DNA of 64,000 nucleotides from an uncultured Opitutales bacterium (GTDB lineage: Bacteria; Verrucomicrobiota; Verrucomicrobiia; Opitutales; Intestinicryptomonadaceae): positions 62,001 to 126,000 of the forward strand of contig URAK01000009.1 in assembly GCA_900545705.1 (NCBI GenBank). Reading direction: 5' to 3'. A program made the translations under genes and the position numbers. The first letter of the stretch is position 1. Each line of letters opens with the position of its first letter. Positions 1-9,956 of the stretch are shown one piece after another. The notes under the pieces are model-generated. The model did not search any database. It was given only the letters and a program-made list of their open reading frames with translations, and was not told the origin of the DNA.

Positions 1-821
1 ACGAGCACGCCCTTGTTCATGTCGAGCTCGAAGAATTTCTCCATGTCCTGCAAAGGGGCGGGCGTTATGCCGATATATCCGCGCTCTATTGTGGGGCTTT
101 TTGAAAGCGCCGCCAGCACGTCGCGCGCTACATTCGACGGAACCGCAAACCCCAGATTGTTAGAGTCCGAATGCGCGCGCGTATTTATCCCCACGACTTT
201 GCCGTTTGACAGGACGAGCGGGCCGCCGCTGTTGCCGGGATTTATCGCGGCGTCGGTTTGGAGCCATGTGTTGAAGTTGCCGGTTTCGTATCCGCTGTTT
301 AAAATGGTTCCCTCAAAGTACCTGTCGGTGTTGGATATTATCCCCCGGGTGACGGTTCTCGCGTATCCGTGCGGAGTTCCGACGGCGTAAACGACCTCTC
401 CCGAGCGCAGGCTGGCGGAGTCGCCAAATTCCGCATGCGAGAACGAAAGCCCGCGCTTTTTTATATCGGCCATATCGAGGCGTATCAGCGCAAGATCTGT
501 CCAATGGTCCCAGCCGATAAATTCGGCTTTCACGCGCTCGAGGTTTGCGAGGGTGACAATAATTTTAGTGGCGTAGCAATTTACAACGTGGGCGTTTGTT
601 AGTATCGTGCCGTCGGAGTCCATTATTACGCCCGAGCCGATGCTCCTGACTGTCAGGCTTCCGCCGTCTTTCTGGGATTTTTCCCATACATCGATTTTAA
701 CGACGCTTTTGACGAGGTTGTCAAAGCCGTCGTTTTGCGGTCCGTCCGACAGGTCGAATGACGCGCATGCGCATTCGATGATTGCGGCGGCTAAAAGCGG
801 AAGCAGTAGGCTGATTCTCAT
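1..821 (-). CDS. HtrA/DegP-like trypsin-fold serine protease, secreted (3' end cut by window)
   Basis: Reading the minus strand from an ATG at 821 gives 273 codons with no stop before the window edge. Residues 1-20 form a hydrophobic signal peptide. A trypsin-like domain follows with all three expected catalytic residues: His78 in TNAHVV, Asp109 in DLALIRL and Ser198 in GNSGGP. After residue 245 the text ([10 protein letters not shown]) looks like the start of a PDZ domain, so the full protein is probably a periplasmic HtrA-type quality-control protease. Its start overlaps the stop of queF by 4 nt (ATGA), which indicates translational coupling. Because the C terminus is missing, the number of PDZ domains is unknown. 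Family assignment is firm; assignment to DegP, DegQ or DegS is not possible. Confidence 0.92.
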   Translation of the reverse strand, partial: MRISLLLPLLAAAIIECACASFDLSDGPQNDGFDNLVKSVVKIDVWEKSQKDGGSLTVRSIGSGVIMDSDGTILTNAHVVNCYATKIIVTLANLERVKAEFIGWDHWTDLALIRLDMADIKKRGLSFSHAEFGDSASLRSGEVVYAVGTPHGYARTVTRGIISNTDRYFEGTILNSGYETGNFNTWLQTDAAINPGNSGGPLVLSNGKVVGINTRAHSDSNNLGFAVPSNVARDVLAALSKSPTIERGYIGITPAPLQDMEKFFELDMNKGVL

Positions 822-1246
822 TTTTGCGGCAGTTGACCAGCTTCGGCGGTGACTTTGATTGCAATTCCCCCGCGCGCGTTGAAATTGCCCACGACTCTGC
901 ACCATATCGGGTCAAGTGCCTTTACGAGGTCGTCGAGTATGATGTTTGTAAGGTGTTCGTGGAAGCAGCCTTCATTTCTGAAAGACCACAGGTAAAGTTT
1001 TAGGGATTTGCTTTCCACGATTTTTTCGCGCGGGATATACGATATTTTTATGGTGGCAAAATCGGGCTGCCCTGTGGCGGGGCACAGGCAGGTAAACTCC
1101 GACGTTTCGAGCTCCACCACATAGTTTCTTCCGGGATTTTTATTCGGGAAAACTTCGAGCTTGCGCGACGGCTTGGCCTTTTTTCCTCCGAGGGCCGAAC
1201 CTAAGAGGGTAAGCCCCGACAAATCTTTCTTTTGGGTTTTCGACAT
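818..1246 (-). CDS. queF: NADPH-dependent 7-cyano-7-deazaguanine reductase QueF
   Basis: A 142-residue protein of the short (unimodular) QueF type, which reduces preQ0 to preQ1 in cytosolic queuosine biosynthesis. Cys55 in [11 protein letters not shown] and Asp62 match the catalytic thioimide cysteine and acid of the family, and the [16 protein letters not shown] stretch is the QueF substrate/NADPH signature. It lies 14 nt downstream of the MECR-like reductase gene and overlaps the HtrA-like gene by 4 nt, so the three genes are probably co-transcribed. The upstream gap is too short for a preQ1 riboswitch, and no other queuosine gene is present in the window. Confidence 0.95.
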   Translation of the reverse strand: MSKTQKKDLSGLTLLGSALGGKKAKPSRKLEVFPNKNPGRNYVVELETSEFTCLCPATGQPDFATIKISYIPREKIVESKSLKLYLWSFRNEGCFHEHLTNIILDDLVKALDPIWCRVVGNFNARGGIAIKVTAEAGQLPQK

Positions 1247-1260
1247 ACCTTTATGTTCTT

Positions 1261-2244
1261 TTAGAATTCCAACATTACTTTACCGAGGCGCGAATTTTCC
1301 GTTGCGCGCTTCATTGCGGCTTCGATGTCTTCCATTTTGAACCGCGAATCGACGGGGGCTTTAAGAGTGCCGTCTGCTATCAATCCGAATACTTCCGAGA
1401 ATAGGGCGTCGCATTCTTCGCGCGAGTGCGTGCGCTGCCATTTGTCCCACCAGAATCCGCGCAGGCGCAGGTCGTTAAAAATCAAAAAGCGGGTCGGAAA
1501 GCGGATAGGCTCTCCTGTCATTCCGCCGATTGTGACGACTGTTGCGGAGTCGCCGACAGCTTTTATCATATTGGAAACGCTGTTGCCGCCTATTTGGTTT
1601 AGGCCGAGCTTTATTTGCCCGGCGGTCGCTTCTTTTATCACTTTCGGATTAAATTCGGCTTCGTCGACTACGATGTCGGCGCCGTATCCCTCGAGCATAG
1701 CGCGTTTCTTTTCGGCGTTGCGGAGCATATTTACGGTTTTTATCCCGCGCGCCGCGCAGATCTGAATCATAAATATCCCGAGGGCGCTGCCGGCGCCGTT
1801 TTGTATGAGCCAGTCGCCTTTTTTGACGTTTTCAAATTCGCTTAAAACGCAAAGGGCAGTCGGGGGATTGATGAAAGCCATGGCAGCGGCGTCGGTGTCG
1901 ATGCCGGCCGGAATTTGAAGAAGATCGTCTGCGTTTGCAATCTGGTATTGGGTCCACGCGCCGGGTTCGGAAGGAAGGCGAACAAGAGTCCCGATGCGCG
2001 GAGATTCGGTGTCGGGCCCGAGGGCTACGACTTCCCCGACTCCTTCGCGCCCGGCGATTGCGGGCAGCTGCCTGAGCCTGCCGTAGGAGCCTCCTATCAT
2101 ACCGAGGTCAGACGGATTTACCACAGCTTTTACAAGCTTTACGACGGCTTCGCCTTTTTTTGGTTCCGGTATTTCAATAGTTTCGGGGTGGACGACCTCG
2201 GCAGGGTTGCCGTAGGTTCTGTGTATTGCGGCTATGCTTTTCAT
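1261..2244 (-). CDS. MECR/ETR-like 2-enoyl thioester reductase (MDR superfamily)
   Basis: A 327-residue zinc-free medium-chain dehydrogenase/reductase. The start at 2244 ([12 protein letters not shown]) is chosen because an upstream extension in the same frame is low-complexity and unlike the family. [13 protein letters not shown] matches the MECR/Etr1 signature, so Tyr54 is the likely catalytic tyrosine, and GAGSALGIF is the nucleotide-binding glycine motif. The family reduces trans-2-enoyl-thioesters with NADPH in fatty acid synthesis or related pathways, and the conserved WWDKW region fits. It is first in a short minus-strand operon with queF and the HtrA-like gene. A generic quinone-reductase role cannot be excluded. 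Confidence 0.85.
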   Translation of the reverse strand: MKSIAAIHRTYGNPAEVVHPETIEIPEPKKGEAVVKLVKAVVNPSDLGMIGGSYGRLRQLPAIAGREGVGEVVALGPDTESPRIGTLVRLPSEPGAWTQYQIANADDLLQIPAGIDTDAAAMAFINPPTALCVLSEFENVKKGDWLIQNGAGSALGIFMIQICAARGIKTVNMLRNAEKKRAMLEGYGADIVVDEAEFNPKVIKEATAGQIKLGLNQIGGNSVSNMIKAVGDSATVVTIGGMTGEPIRFPTRFLIFNDLRLRGFWWDKWQRTHSREECDALFSEVFGLIADGTLKAPVDSRFKMEDIEAAMKRATENSRLGKVMLEF

Positions 2245-2658
2245 TTGTTTAATTAGAAACTCGCCGCCTAAAAAAGTCAACGCGACAATGCTTAATATTT
2301 TTATTGCTGGAAGCGGAGGGAACTGACGGGAGTGAATGCGGTATCCGAAAGGACGCGCCGCAGTTGCAAAAAACCGCGCGCGGGAGTTTTTTATGTGGGT
2401 TTTACAAGCAGAGTAAATAGGAAAATGCGTCGGCTTTGCAAATTGCAATTCCGCAAAATAATGGGAATTTTCCGCTGCATATTGCGCATGGATTTTTTAT
2501 TTTTTGGGGGATTTTCCGCAAGAAAGTCAATGGAGGAAAACTTCTGCAATTTGAGCTTTTTTTATAGATTGCAAAAACCAATTCGAGAGCTTGCGCCGCC
2601 CGCGGGATTTTCGGGAAAAAACTTGCGAAATGCGTGGTTTTTTCCGATAAACATTTTT
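2245..2658. other. Intergenic region between divergent genes
   Basis: About 410 bp separate the divergent MECR-like and M3 peptidase genes. The M3 frame stays open upstream to 2332, but that extension is basic and phenylalanine-rich and lacks family similarity, so it is treated as non-coding. It presumably holds promoters for both directions. No operator-like repeat or RNA element was recognised. Confidence 0.5.
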
Positions 2659-4701
2659 ATGGAAAATCCTTTTTTAAGCCGTGAAATTTTGCCCGATTGG
2701 AGCAAAATGGCGCCCGAATATATCGGCGGGGCCGTTAAAGAGGCGATTGAAAAATCGCGCAATAATTTGGAGTCTATAAAGTCCGTTCCCAAAGGAGGGC
2801 TGGACTATGAAAACTGCGTTATGGCTTTCGACGAGTCCACAATGCCGATAGATATCGTCTATACGCGCATAGGGCATTTGGCGTCTGTCGCGGATTCGCC
2901 AGAATTGCGCGCGGCGTACAACGCCTCGATAGGCGAGATTACAGATTTTTATTCCTCAATAAGGCTCGATGACGCCCTATACGCGCGTTTTGCGGAGTAT
3001 TCTGAATCCCCTGAAGGCACTTCGCTTAAAGGAGAGCGCGCGCGAATGCTGTCGGAGATAATGCTCGACTTTGAACTCGGCGGGGCGAAGCTTCCGGAGC
3101 GCGAAAAGAAAAGGATACGCGAGATTGATTCTCTGCTCGCTATTAAGACGCAGAAATTTTCTGAAAATGTTCTCGACGACACAAAGGCGTTTTCGCTCGA
3201 TATAGAGGACCCCGCGGACCTGTCAGGGCTACCGCCAACGGCTGTCGCGGTGGCGGCGGCTACGGCGACAGCGGAAGGCAAAAAAGGCTGGACTTTCACT
3301 CTTGACCAACCCTCCTACGTTCCGTTTATGTCGTATGCCGACAACGACGCTTTGAGGGAAAAATTATGGAGGGCTTCTGCGCGGATTGCCTCCGACGGAA
3401 AGTATTCAAACGCGGAGCTGATGCCAGAGATTCTAAAGTTGCGCGCAGAAAAAGCGAAGATTCTCGGGAGAAACGACTTCGCCGATTTGATTCTCGAGCG
3501 CAGAATGGCGCGAAATGGCAAAAAGGCTCTCGCGTTTGTCGAGGACTTGCGCTCGAAGTTTGCGGGGGCATTTGAGGCAGAATGGAAGGAGCTCCTCGGC
3601 TTTGCCCATTCCGAGGGGCTTCTTGGCACTGACGAAATGGCGCCGTGGCGGACTTCGTATATTTCCGAAAAACTCCGCGCAAAGAAGTATGGGTTCGACC
3701 CCGAATCGCTGAGGCCGTATTTCCCGATGGAATCCGTCATGGAGGGAATGTTTGAAATCTGCAAAAGGCTTTACGGACTAAAAGTGTCGCGGGAAAATAT
3801 GCCGGCGCCAGCTTGGGACGCCTCTGTTGAATTATACAAGGTATGCACAAGGGAAGGCAAAACGCTTGGATATTTTTACGCCGATTTCCGCCCGAGGCGC
3901 AGCAAGAGGGCGGGCGCATGGATGAATATGCTAGAGCAGGCGCATGGCGGGAGGCCGGCGGTTGGACTTATAGCGGGCAACCTCAGCGAGCCTGCCGACG
4001 GAAAACCGGCGCTGCTTTCGCATTCTGACGTGGAGACGCTCTTCCACGAATTTGGGCATCTAATACACTTCTTTATGATGGATTCCCGCGAGCTTTATTT
4101 GCGGAATGTGGCGTGGGATTTTGTCGAGCTGCCTTCGCAGATTATGGAGAACTGGTGCCGCTCGCGCGAGGGTTTGGACATATTTGCGCGCCACTACCAA
4201 ACCGGCGAAAAAATACCCGGAGACTTGTTCGCAAAGTTTGAAAAGGCGCGGAAGTTTATGGGCGCGAATGCCGCAATGAGGCAGTTATCGTTCGCGCAGA
4301 TAGATCTTTTGCTGCATGTGTATCCGCAAAAATTCATAGAAGCCGGCGTTGAAAAAACGGCCGAGGAGTCTTTGAAAGATTTTACGCACAAATACACCGA
4401 AAGGGTGCCCACGATTCTCCCGCGGTTTACGCACATATTCGGCGATCCTGTAGGGTACGCGGCGGGATACTATTCCTACAAGTGGGCGGAGGTTTTGGAG
4501 GCGGACGCCTTTACGCGCTTTGAAAAGGAGGGAATTTTTAATCCCGAAACTGGACGCGAATTTGCCGAAAAAGTTCTGAAAGTCGGCAATACAGTTGAAG
4601 CTTCGGAGGCGTTTAAAAACTTTATGGGAAGGGAGCCCGATGCGGCTGCGCTCGTCGAGAGGTCGGTGTCGGCGGAATTCCTCGACGGCGCGCCCGCCTA
4701 A
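2659..4701 (+). CDS. M3-family oligopeptidase (PrlC/Dcp-like zinc metallopeptidase)
   Basis: A 680-residue cytosolic zinc peptidase, about the length of oligopeptidase A (PrlC). The zinc site is HEFGH at residues 463-467, within TLFHEFGHLIHF. The downstream DFVELPSQIMENW block is the conserved M3 segment next to the third zinc ligand. No signal peptide is visible at the chosen start (MENPFLSREILPDW), which agrees with family N termini; the frame extends upstream but without family-like sequence. The role is degradation of short peptides. PrlC and Dcp cannot be separated from the sequence alone. Confidence 0.93.
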   Translation: MENPFLSREILPDWSKMAPEYIGGAVKEAIEKSRNNLESIKSVPKGGLDYENCVMAFDESTMPIDIVYTRIGHLASVADSPELRAAYNASIGEITDFYSSIRLDDALYARFAEYSESPEGTSLKGERARMLSEIMLDFELGGAKLPEREKKRIREIDSLLAIKTQKFSENVLDDTKAFSLDIEDPADLSGLPPTAVAVAAATATAEGKKGWTFTLDQPSYVPFMSYADNDALREKLWRASARIASDGKYSNAELMPEILKLRAEKAKILGRNDFADLILERRMARNGKKALAFVEDLRSKFAGAFEAEWKELLGFAHSEGLLGTDEMAPWRTSYISEKLRAKKYGFDPESLRPYFPMESVMEGMFEICKRLYGLKVSRENMPAPAWDASVELYKVCTREGKTLGYFYADFRPRRSKRAGAWMNMLEQAHGGRPAVGLIAGNLSEPADGKPALLSHSDVETLFHEFGHLIHFFMMDSRELYLRNVAWDFVELPSQIMENWCRSREGLDIFARHYQTGEKIPGDLFAKFEKARKFMGANAAMRQLSFAQIDLLLHVYPQKFIEAGVEKTAEESLKDFTHKYTERVPTILPRFTHIFGDPVGYAAGYYSYKWAEVLEADAFTRFEKEGIFNPETGREFAEKVLKVGNTVEASEAFKNFMGREPDAAALVERSVSAEFLDGAPA

Positions 4702-4766
4702 GTTTTGGCGGAGAAAAACGCTATTAATGCTTGAAGTGCCTGCGCGGAAAATTATAGTTTTGCGGC

Positions 4767-5417
4767 ATGAAATCTGTTAAAACATACTTTGCTGCGTCGA
4801 TTTTCGCGCTGTCTCTTTCGTGCTTCGGGGGGCAGAAAACTGTGGATCTCTTCAACGGGGAAAACCTCGAAGGTTGGAAGTTTTTTGTCGAAAACTCCGC
4901 CGCCAAGCCCGGGGACGTATTTTCAGTCAAAAACGGCCTGATACATATAAAAGGCAAGCCGTTTGGCTTCATGTACACAGAAAACAAGTATTCAAATTTC
5001 CGCCTGCATGTAGAGTGGAAATACCCGATTGATGGCAGCAATAGCGGCATATTCCTCTTCCTGCAAGAACCCACAAAGGAGTTGTGGCCGAATGCGGTTG
5101 AATGCCAATTATGTTCCGGCAGGGCGGGGGACTTTGTGCTTTTGGGCGGTTCCGACGTATCCGAATACAAGGCTCCCGAGGGGAAGCCCCGCCCGAAATT
5201 CCCCGTGGTTGAAAGGTTTGTAAAAGATCGCGAAAATCCCATTGGGGAATGGAACAGTGCCGATATAATATGCAAGGACGGCAATATCGAAGTGTACATA
5301 AATGGAACTCTTCAAAACATAGGCACAAAATCCGCCCATTCCAGCGGATACATAGGCCTGCAAAGCGAAGGCGGAGACATACTTTTCCGCAACGTGCGGC
5401 TGACTCCGATTGATTAG
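4767..5417 (+). CDS. Secreted DUF1080 (3-keto-disaccharide hydrolase-type) protein
   Basis: A 216-residue protein with a signal peptide (hydrophobic residues 5-20, ending near SCFGGQ). DUF1080 hallmarks follow: DLFNGENLEGW at the start of the mature protein, then WKYP, SNSGIFLF, ELWPNAVECQL and the closing GYIGLQSEGGDILFRNVRL. The fold is a concanavalin-like beta-sandwich, and several family members act on 3-keto-glycosides or related disaccharides in the periplasm. It precedes a large secreted glycosidase, suggesting a shared carbohydrate role. A strong terminator lies between them, so they need not share a transcript. The exact substrate is unknown. Confidence 0.88.
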   Translation: MKSVKTYFAASIFALSLSCFGGQKTVDLFNGENLEGWKFFVENSAAKPGDVFSVKNGLIHIKGKPFGFMYTENKYSNFRLHVEWKYPIDGSNSGIFLFLQEPTKELWPNAVECQLCSGRAGDFVLLGGSDVSEYKAPEGKPRPKFPVVERFVKDRENPIGEWNSADIICKDGNIEVYINGTLQNIGTKSAHSSGYIGLQSEGGDILFRNVRLTPID

Positions 5418-5438
5418 CATATTTTTTATGTTTGTGAT

Positions 5439-5464
5439 AAATCCGCCTTCGGGCGGATTTTTTT
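5439..5464 (+). terminator. Rho-independent terminator after the DUF1080 gene
   Basis: A perfect 9-bp stem (AAATCCGCC/GGCGGATTT) closed by a TTCG tetraloop and followed by a T run. It starts 21 nt after the DUF1080 stop codon. Confidence 0.92.
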
Positions 5465-5500
5465 GTGGAAATGCGCGGCGACTACGATAAAAATAAAAAA

Positions 5501-8500
5501 ATGAAAAATAGTTTTTTTATTTTCTGTGGGCTTGCGCTTTCGATGGCTTGCGCTTACTCGGACGGCGGGGATTATAAAAAACCGGTAGTGGAAGATGTCG
5601 ACTTTTTCCCGAAATTCGAGTCGTTAAAGCCGCCGATTTTAATGCCCCAAAACGCAGAAATAAAAATTTCCGACGACGGCCATTTTCTCGTAAACGGCAA
5701 GCCGAGATACCTTGAAGGAACGCTGTTTTACGAAGGGGATTCGCTCTCGGTTGACGTGCCTACGTACGGATACCCGCCGTCGCTAAAATGGCTATACGAG
5801 ACTACCCAAAACTACGAGGACCTGCAAAGAATCGGCTTTGACACTGTCGGCACGGGAATTCCCAACGACTGGATGCAAAAGTACCGCAAGCGTTTTATAC
5901 ACCTTAGAGCGAATGAAAAGATGTTCTTGCGCTATGCCCAAAGCGGGTTGCCTTTGTATGTGGATTTTACCGCCGCAGAATGGAGCCACGGAGGGCTTAA
6001 ATATGAGGAGGGAATGGAGCCCTCGAAAGAGGCGTTTACTGTCCGCGGCAGTTCTTACCACTGGATGCCGTACTCGGCAAATACCAAAGAGGGGCGTCAG
6101 CTTTGGCGCGAAATGTGGGAAAGCGGCGTTCAATATTTGAAGAAATACTCCATAAAACCTTTCATTTACGAGCTTTTCAACGAGCCTATTTACGACGACC
6201 TCAGCGATTTCAACAAGCGCAAATTTGCGAAGGAAATGGAGGTCAAATACGGCGGAAAAATCGACAGGCTGAACAAAGACTGGGGAACTTCGTACGCGGA
6301 TTTTGCGGAAATATCCGGATTTAAAAAATACGACGAAAACGTGGGGCTTTTCGTAGAGTGGATAAAATTCATGGAGGACTCCTTCGCGGATTTGTGCAAA
6401 TACGGCGCGAAAATAATCCGCGAGGCCGACGGGCGTCCGGATGTCGGCATTTGCTTCCAGCCAATATTTTTGGACGGAAACAACGTTAATATCTACAAGA
6501 CGAATAAAAGCCTGAATGCCGTATGCGCGTCCACCGGCGGCGGAGACTTTTTTCAGGCGCGCTACTTGAAGGCGATATCCGACGGCAAGCCGATTTTCGA
6601 CGGCGAGACGTACATGGGGCACACCCGCGAATCGTTCCGCGACAAGATTCTAACGCAATACATGCGCGGTTTGAATGCTTCGTATCTTTTCAAATGGAGC
6701 CGCAGGCCAAACGATCCCGCGTGGAAGCTTCCGAATGGCGGGGTAAGGCTGGCAGAGATATTCCCGTACATGGTGTTGAATCCGTATGCGGTAAATCCAC
6801 ACGCTTTTCTAGGTCTGATGGACGCTAAAAAAATAATATCGGAAGTTGACGAACTTTTTACTCCGCGCAAAAGGGGTGTAAAAAGCGACGTGGCGGTTGT
6901 CTATTCATACCCGACAAACAGGCTGCAGCGCTACCCGAAAGCGCCGCCTTTGCAAACCGAGATGGAAAAGAAGCTGGCCGCTGCGCTCGAATACTCGCAG
7001 GTGCAGTACGACGTCGTTTTAGAAGAGCAGGCAAGGAGAGGCAGGCACAACAGGTATAAGGCGCTGTTTTCCGCAGGGGCGGCGGCCTACAAATATACTC
7101 CTCGCAAACTGCTCGATTACGCCGAGAGGGGCGGGACTCTGATTCTATTGTATGATGCGCTTACGCTCGACGAATACGGCCACCCGCTGAAAAATAACAT
7201 AACCGGCATAGAATTCGGCGAGGACAAGAGCGCGGTGTCGGGAGAGCTCAAAGTTGGCGGAGCGGCAATGAAAGCTTTCCATTTTAAATCTGTAAAAATG
7301 CCTGACGACTGGAAGGCCATCGGATTTATAGATTCCGAACCTGCCATATGGGAAAAAACTGTCGGCAAGGGAAAAATGATTTTTATAAACGCGAAGGTTT
7401 CCGGCACAGACATGCGCAGGCTTGCTGTCGAGCTATTGAAGGGAGCGGGCGTGGAAAAGCTGTGCGAGATTGAAAACGCAATTACCGGAGCTTCTTGTGC
7501 GGCAGTGGAAATTGCAAAGGCGTCGGCAGAAGGAAAAGTAGGGTACATGCTTTTCAACCGATCTATGGACGCGGAGCCTGTAGCTATAAAACCTCCGGAA
7601 AACTTGGTATTTGCCGAGATTATATCCCGCAGAATTATCGAGCCGGACGCCGACGGAAGGCTTCTTATTTCCATGCCCGCTGGAAGCCCGGCTGTGTTTG
7701 TTGGAGTCGCGCCCGATGCCGCCGCCGAAACGTTCAAAGACTTCAAAAAACTGTCCGCCGACGATGCCGCGCGCGAAGTTTCCTCATGGTATAAAAAGAT
7801 ACGGGAGGAAAAGATGAAGTCTGAACAGGCGTATTACGCCGACGCCGCCGATTTGCGAACTGTCCCGATGAGAGAGTTTGTAAACCTCGATAGGAATGCT
7901 GAGCTGCCTACGGGAAATTCTAAGTCCGAGATAAAATCCCTGCCGTGGAGCGTTGAAAATTGCAACGGAATAGCGTTCGACTTTATACGCCCCGACCACA
8001 ATAATAACCTCACCGCAATAGGACTGGGTGACTTCGGGAAATATGGAAAATTCTCAGAATTAAAAGGAGTAAAAATAGACTCGAAAGCCGCGTGCATATA
8101 TTTCTTGCATGCCGCAGCGGGAGACGTTGACGGCGAAATAATGCGCTACATCGTAAGCTACTCCGACGGTTCCAAAGAGGAGATTCCCGTTGTCGCTGGC
8201 CGCAATATCGGCGCTTGGGATAAAATCCTCACTCCAGATAAAAACGCTGAAACCGCCCCCGGATTTATAGATCCCCAAAACCGCGGGCTGTATATATGGA
8301 AGTGGGAAAATCCAAACCCGAACAAGCTCGTGAAATCCATAGACGCCGTTTTGACGCGCCCGACTGCGGCGACGATAACAACCGGCATAACGGTCGAGAC
8401 GCCAAAGGGAGACAGCGACTACGAGGTTTTGAAACTAAAACCCGCAGCGGAAAATCCCATAAAGTTTATAAATTGCGACAACGGAAAGTTCGACGGCAGA

Positions 8501-9364
8501 TTTGTCGAGATGTCCGCCGCGAACATGCGGGGACATGCGAGATTCACTATGCTTCTCGACGCGCCCTGCAAGCTGCCTGAAAACGCTCCGGAAGGTAGCA
8601 TAGCGTTCGACATTGAAGTTGGCGACAAGGAGCTTCCGCCGCGCTTTTATGTGGCTCTCGACAAAACCGTAAACAATGTGCGCTTTTCGTCAAAAGGCAT
8701 GTTATATAAAATTGGCGCCGGGAAATACCGCGTGCAAATACCCCTCAATAAGCTGCTCAAAAACGAGGGCGATTCATTCGATAAAATAACAGTCCAGGTC
8801 GACGGCGCTCCAAGCGGCTTTAAGGATATTAAGATCGGCAACTTCGAGCTTATTGCCTACCGCGATAAAAATCCGCTGAGATGGGATTCTTTTGAATTGT
8901 CGGCATGGGGCGGAGTAAAGGCGGGTAAAGGCAGGGGATACATCGCCTTAGACATAGACAACGACAGCAACGACTGGTGCCTCGGAACGCTTAAACTGTT
9001 GCGCCCGCTTGCCGTAGACGGGAACTTCCGCAATAAGACCCTGACATTTAGAATCAACGGCGGCGAGGATATTTTGGGCAACAGGAATATCGGCGGACAG
9101 CCCTTCCAGATGTCGCTTGGCGTCGTTGGAGCGGACGGCAAAAAAGGCGGCTCGCAGACCCTTGTCATATCTAAGGGCGGCTTTATCTCAGGCGAATCTG
9201 TCGATACGTCTCCGACAACGTGGCAAAAAGTATCGATACCGATAGCCCGCATTTTCCCGAAAAATGCGGAGGACGTCAAAGAGATAACTTCCATTGCCTT
9301 GCAATATATGAAGCTGCCTTCCGACAGGGCGGGAGTTTGGATAAAGGACTTGCGATTGGAATAG
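5501..9364 (+). CDS. Large secreted clan GH-A glycoside hydrolase with GH42-like and C-terminal beta-sandwich domains
   Basis: A 1287-residue secreted protein; the start at 5501 puts the signal peptide (residues 1-18, ending ACA) at the N terminus. Residues about 40-450 resemble a TIM-barrel clan GH-A glycosidase. ELFNEP places a likely acid/base at Glu228, and FDGETYMG places a candidate nucleophile at Glu369. Residues about 465-640 resemble the amidotransferase-like domain of GH42 beta-galactosidases (DVAVVYSYP...GGTLILLYDA). Roughly the last 450 residues are beta-rich: one domain contains YIVSYSDGSKEEIPV, and a terminal one ends GVWIKDLRLE, like carbohydrate-binding modules. No Shine-Dalgarno sequence is obvious. 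A beta-galactosidase-like function is inferred; family and substrate are open. Confidence 0.78.
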   Translation: MKNSFFIFCGLALSMACAYSDGGDYKKPVVEDVDFFPKFESLKPPILMPQNAEIKISDDGHFLVNGKPRYLEGTLFYEGDSLSVDVPTYGYPPSLKWLYETTQNYEDLQRIGFDTVGTGIPNDWMQKYRKRFIHLRANEKMFLRYAQSGLPLYVDFTAAEWSHGGLKYEEGMEPSKEAFTVRGSSYHWMPYSANTKEGRQLWREMWESGVQYLKKYSIKPFIYELFNEPIYDDLSDFNKRKFAKEMEVKYGGKIDRLNKDWGTSYADFAEISGFKKYDENVGLFVEWIKFMEDSFADLCKYGAKIIREADGRPDVGICFQPIFLDGNNVNIYKTNKSLNAVCASTGGGDFFQARYLKAISDGKPIFDGETYMGHTRESFRDKILTQYMRGLNASYLFKWSRRPNDPAWKLPNGGVRLAEIFPYMVLNPYAVNPHAFLGLMDAKKIISEVDELFTPRKRGVKSDVAVVYSYPTNRLQRYPKAPPLQTEMEKKLAAALEYSQVQYDVVLEEQARRGRHNRYKALFSAGAAAYKYTPRKLLDYAERGGTLILLYDALTLDEYGHPLKNNITGIEFGEDKSAVSGELKVGGAAMKAFHFKSVKMPDDWKAIGFIDSEPAIWEKTVGKGKMIFINAKVSGTDMRRLAVELLKGAGVEKLCEIENAITGASCAAVEIAKASAEGKVGYMLFNRSMDAEPVAIKPPENLVFAEIISRRIIEPDADGRLLISMPAGSPAVFVGVAPDAAAETFKDFKKLSADDAAREVSSWYKKIREEKMKSEQAYYADAADLRTVPMREFVNLDRNAELPTGNSKSEIKSLPWSVENCNGIAFDFIRPDHNNNLTAIGLGDFGKYGKFSELKGVKIDSKAACIYFLHAAAGDVDGEIMRYIVSYSDGSKEEIPVVAGRNIGAWDKILTPDKNAETAPGFIDPQNRGLYIWKWENPNPNKLVKSIDAVLTRPTAATITTGITVETPKGDSDYEVLKLKPAAENPIKFINCDNGKFDGRFVEMSAANMRGHARFTMLLDAPCKLPENAPEGSIAFDIEVGDKELPPRFYVALDKTVNNVRFSSKGMLYKIGAGKYRVQIPLNKLLKNEGDSFDKITVQVDGAPSGFKDIKIGNFELIAYRDKNPLRWDSFELSAWGGVKAGKGRGYIALDIDNDSNDWCLGTLKLLRPLAVDGNFRNKTLTFRINGGEDILGNRNIGGQPFQMSLGVVGADGKKGGSQTLVISKGGFISGESVDTSPTTWQKVSIPIARIFPKNAEDVKEITSIALQYMKLPSDRAGVWIKDLRLE

Positions 9365-9462
9365 ACATGCCGCAGGATTTTTATCTGATAACTATAAAGA
9401 TATTTGCCGGCACTTTTTTTAATTGCGCAGCAAAATAACACTTTGCCGGAAATAAAGCAAAA

Positions 9463-9496
9463 GGCGCGCTTGGATAAGTTCCGAGGCGTCTTTTTT
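9463..9496 (+). terminator. Probable terminator of the large glycosidase gene
   Basis: A stem of about 10 bp (9463-9473 with 9481-9490, one bulged G and a few wobble pairs) followed by six Ts, about 100 nt after the glycosidase stop codon. Confidence 0.6.
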
Positions 9497-9892
9497 ATGG
9501 CGTATTTTTTAGCGGGTCGGAATTTGTGAAAACGCGCCGCATTAAAATTTGCGCAATGCACATGGGGTATGTCTAAAAGCGCGCAAAAATTGTTTTGCAA
9601 TGCGCAAAATAGGGCGGGCGTGAAGCGCAAAATTAAAATACAGGTTGTGGAGCTAAAATATTCGCGCGTCATGGAAAATAAATTTTTGGGAATAAGAGCT
9701 TCGCAAAAAAAGTTCTGCGATAAAAAAGTTTGTTTGGCATGTGCTTTGCTTTTTGTTGCCAAACGCGCGGGCTCAAAAAAAAACACTTCGCGTTGTACGC
9801 GTAGCTAAGAAAGAATTTTTAAAGCGCCAGCCATAAGGCTAATATGTCCGAATGACTGAGCCAAACTTGCGGTTAGATTTTTACAAAGGCGC
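9497..9892. other. Intergenic region between convergent genes
   Basis: About 400 bp lie between terminators of the convergent glycosidase and coiled-coil genes. A 79-codon frame at 9569-9808 (plus) is basic and has no recognisable similarity or good ribosome-binding site, so it is not called. Nothing else was seen. Confidence 0.5.
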
Positions 9893-9923
9893 AAAAAAAG
9901 CATGCGCCATGGTGCATGCTTTT
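9893..9923 (-). terminator. Rho-independent terminator of the coiled-coil gene
   Basis: Read on the minus strand, a perfect 10-bp stem (AAAAGCATGC/GCATGCTTTT) runs into seven Ts. It begins about 34 nt after the stop of the minus-strand gene at 9957. Confidence 0.88.
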
Positions 9924-9956
9924 AGATTGCCATAGAGAGCCGGCAGGGACTCGGGA

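Noticed and set aside
9569..9808. 79-codon plus-strand frame
   Set aside because: Basic, low-complexity, without a ribosome-binding site, between two terminators of convergent genes.
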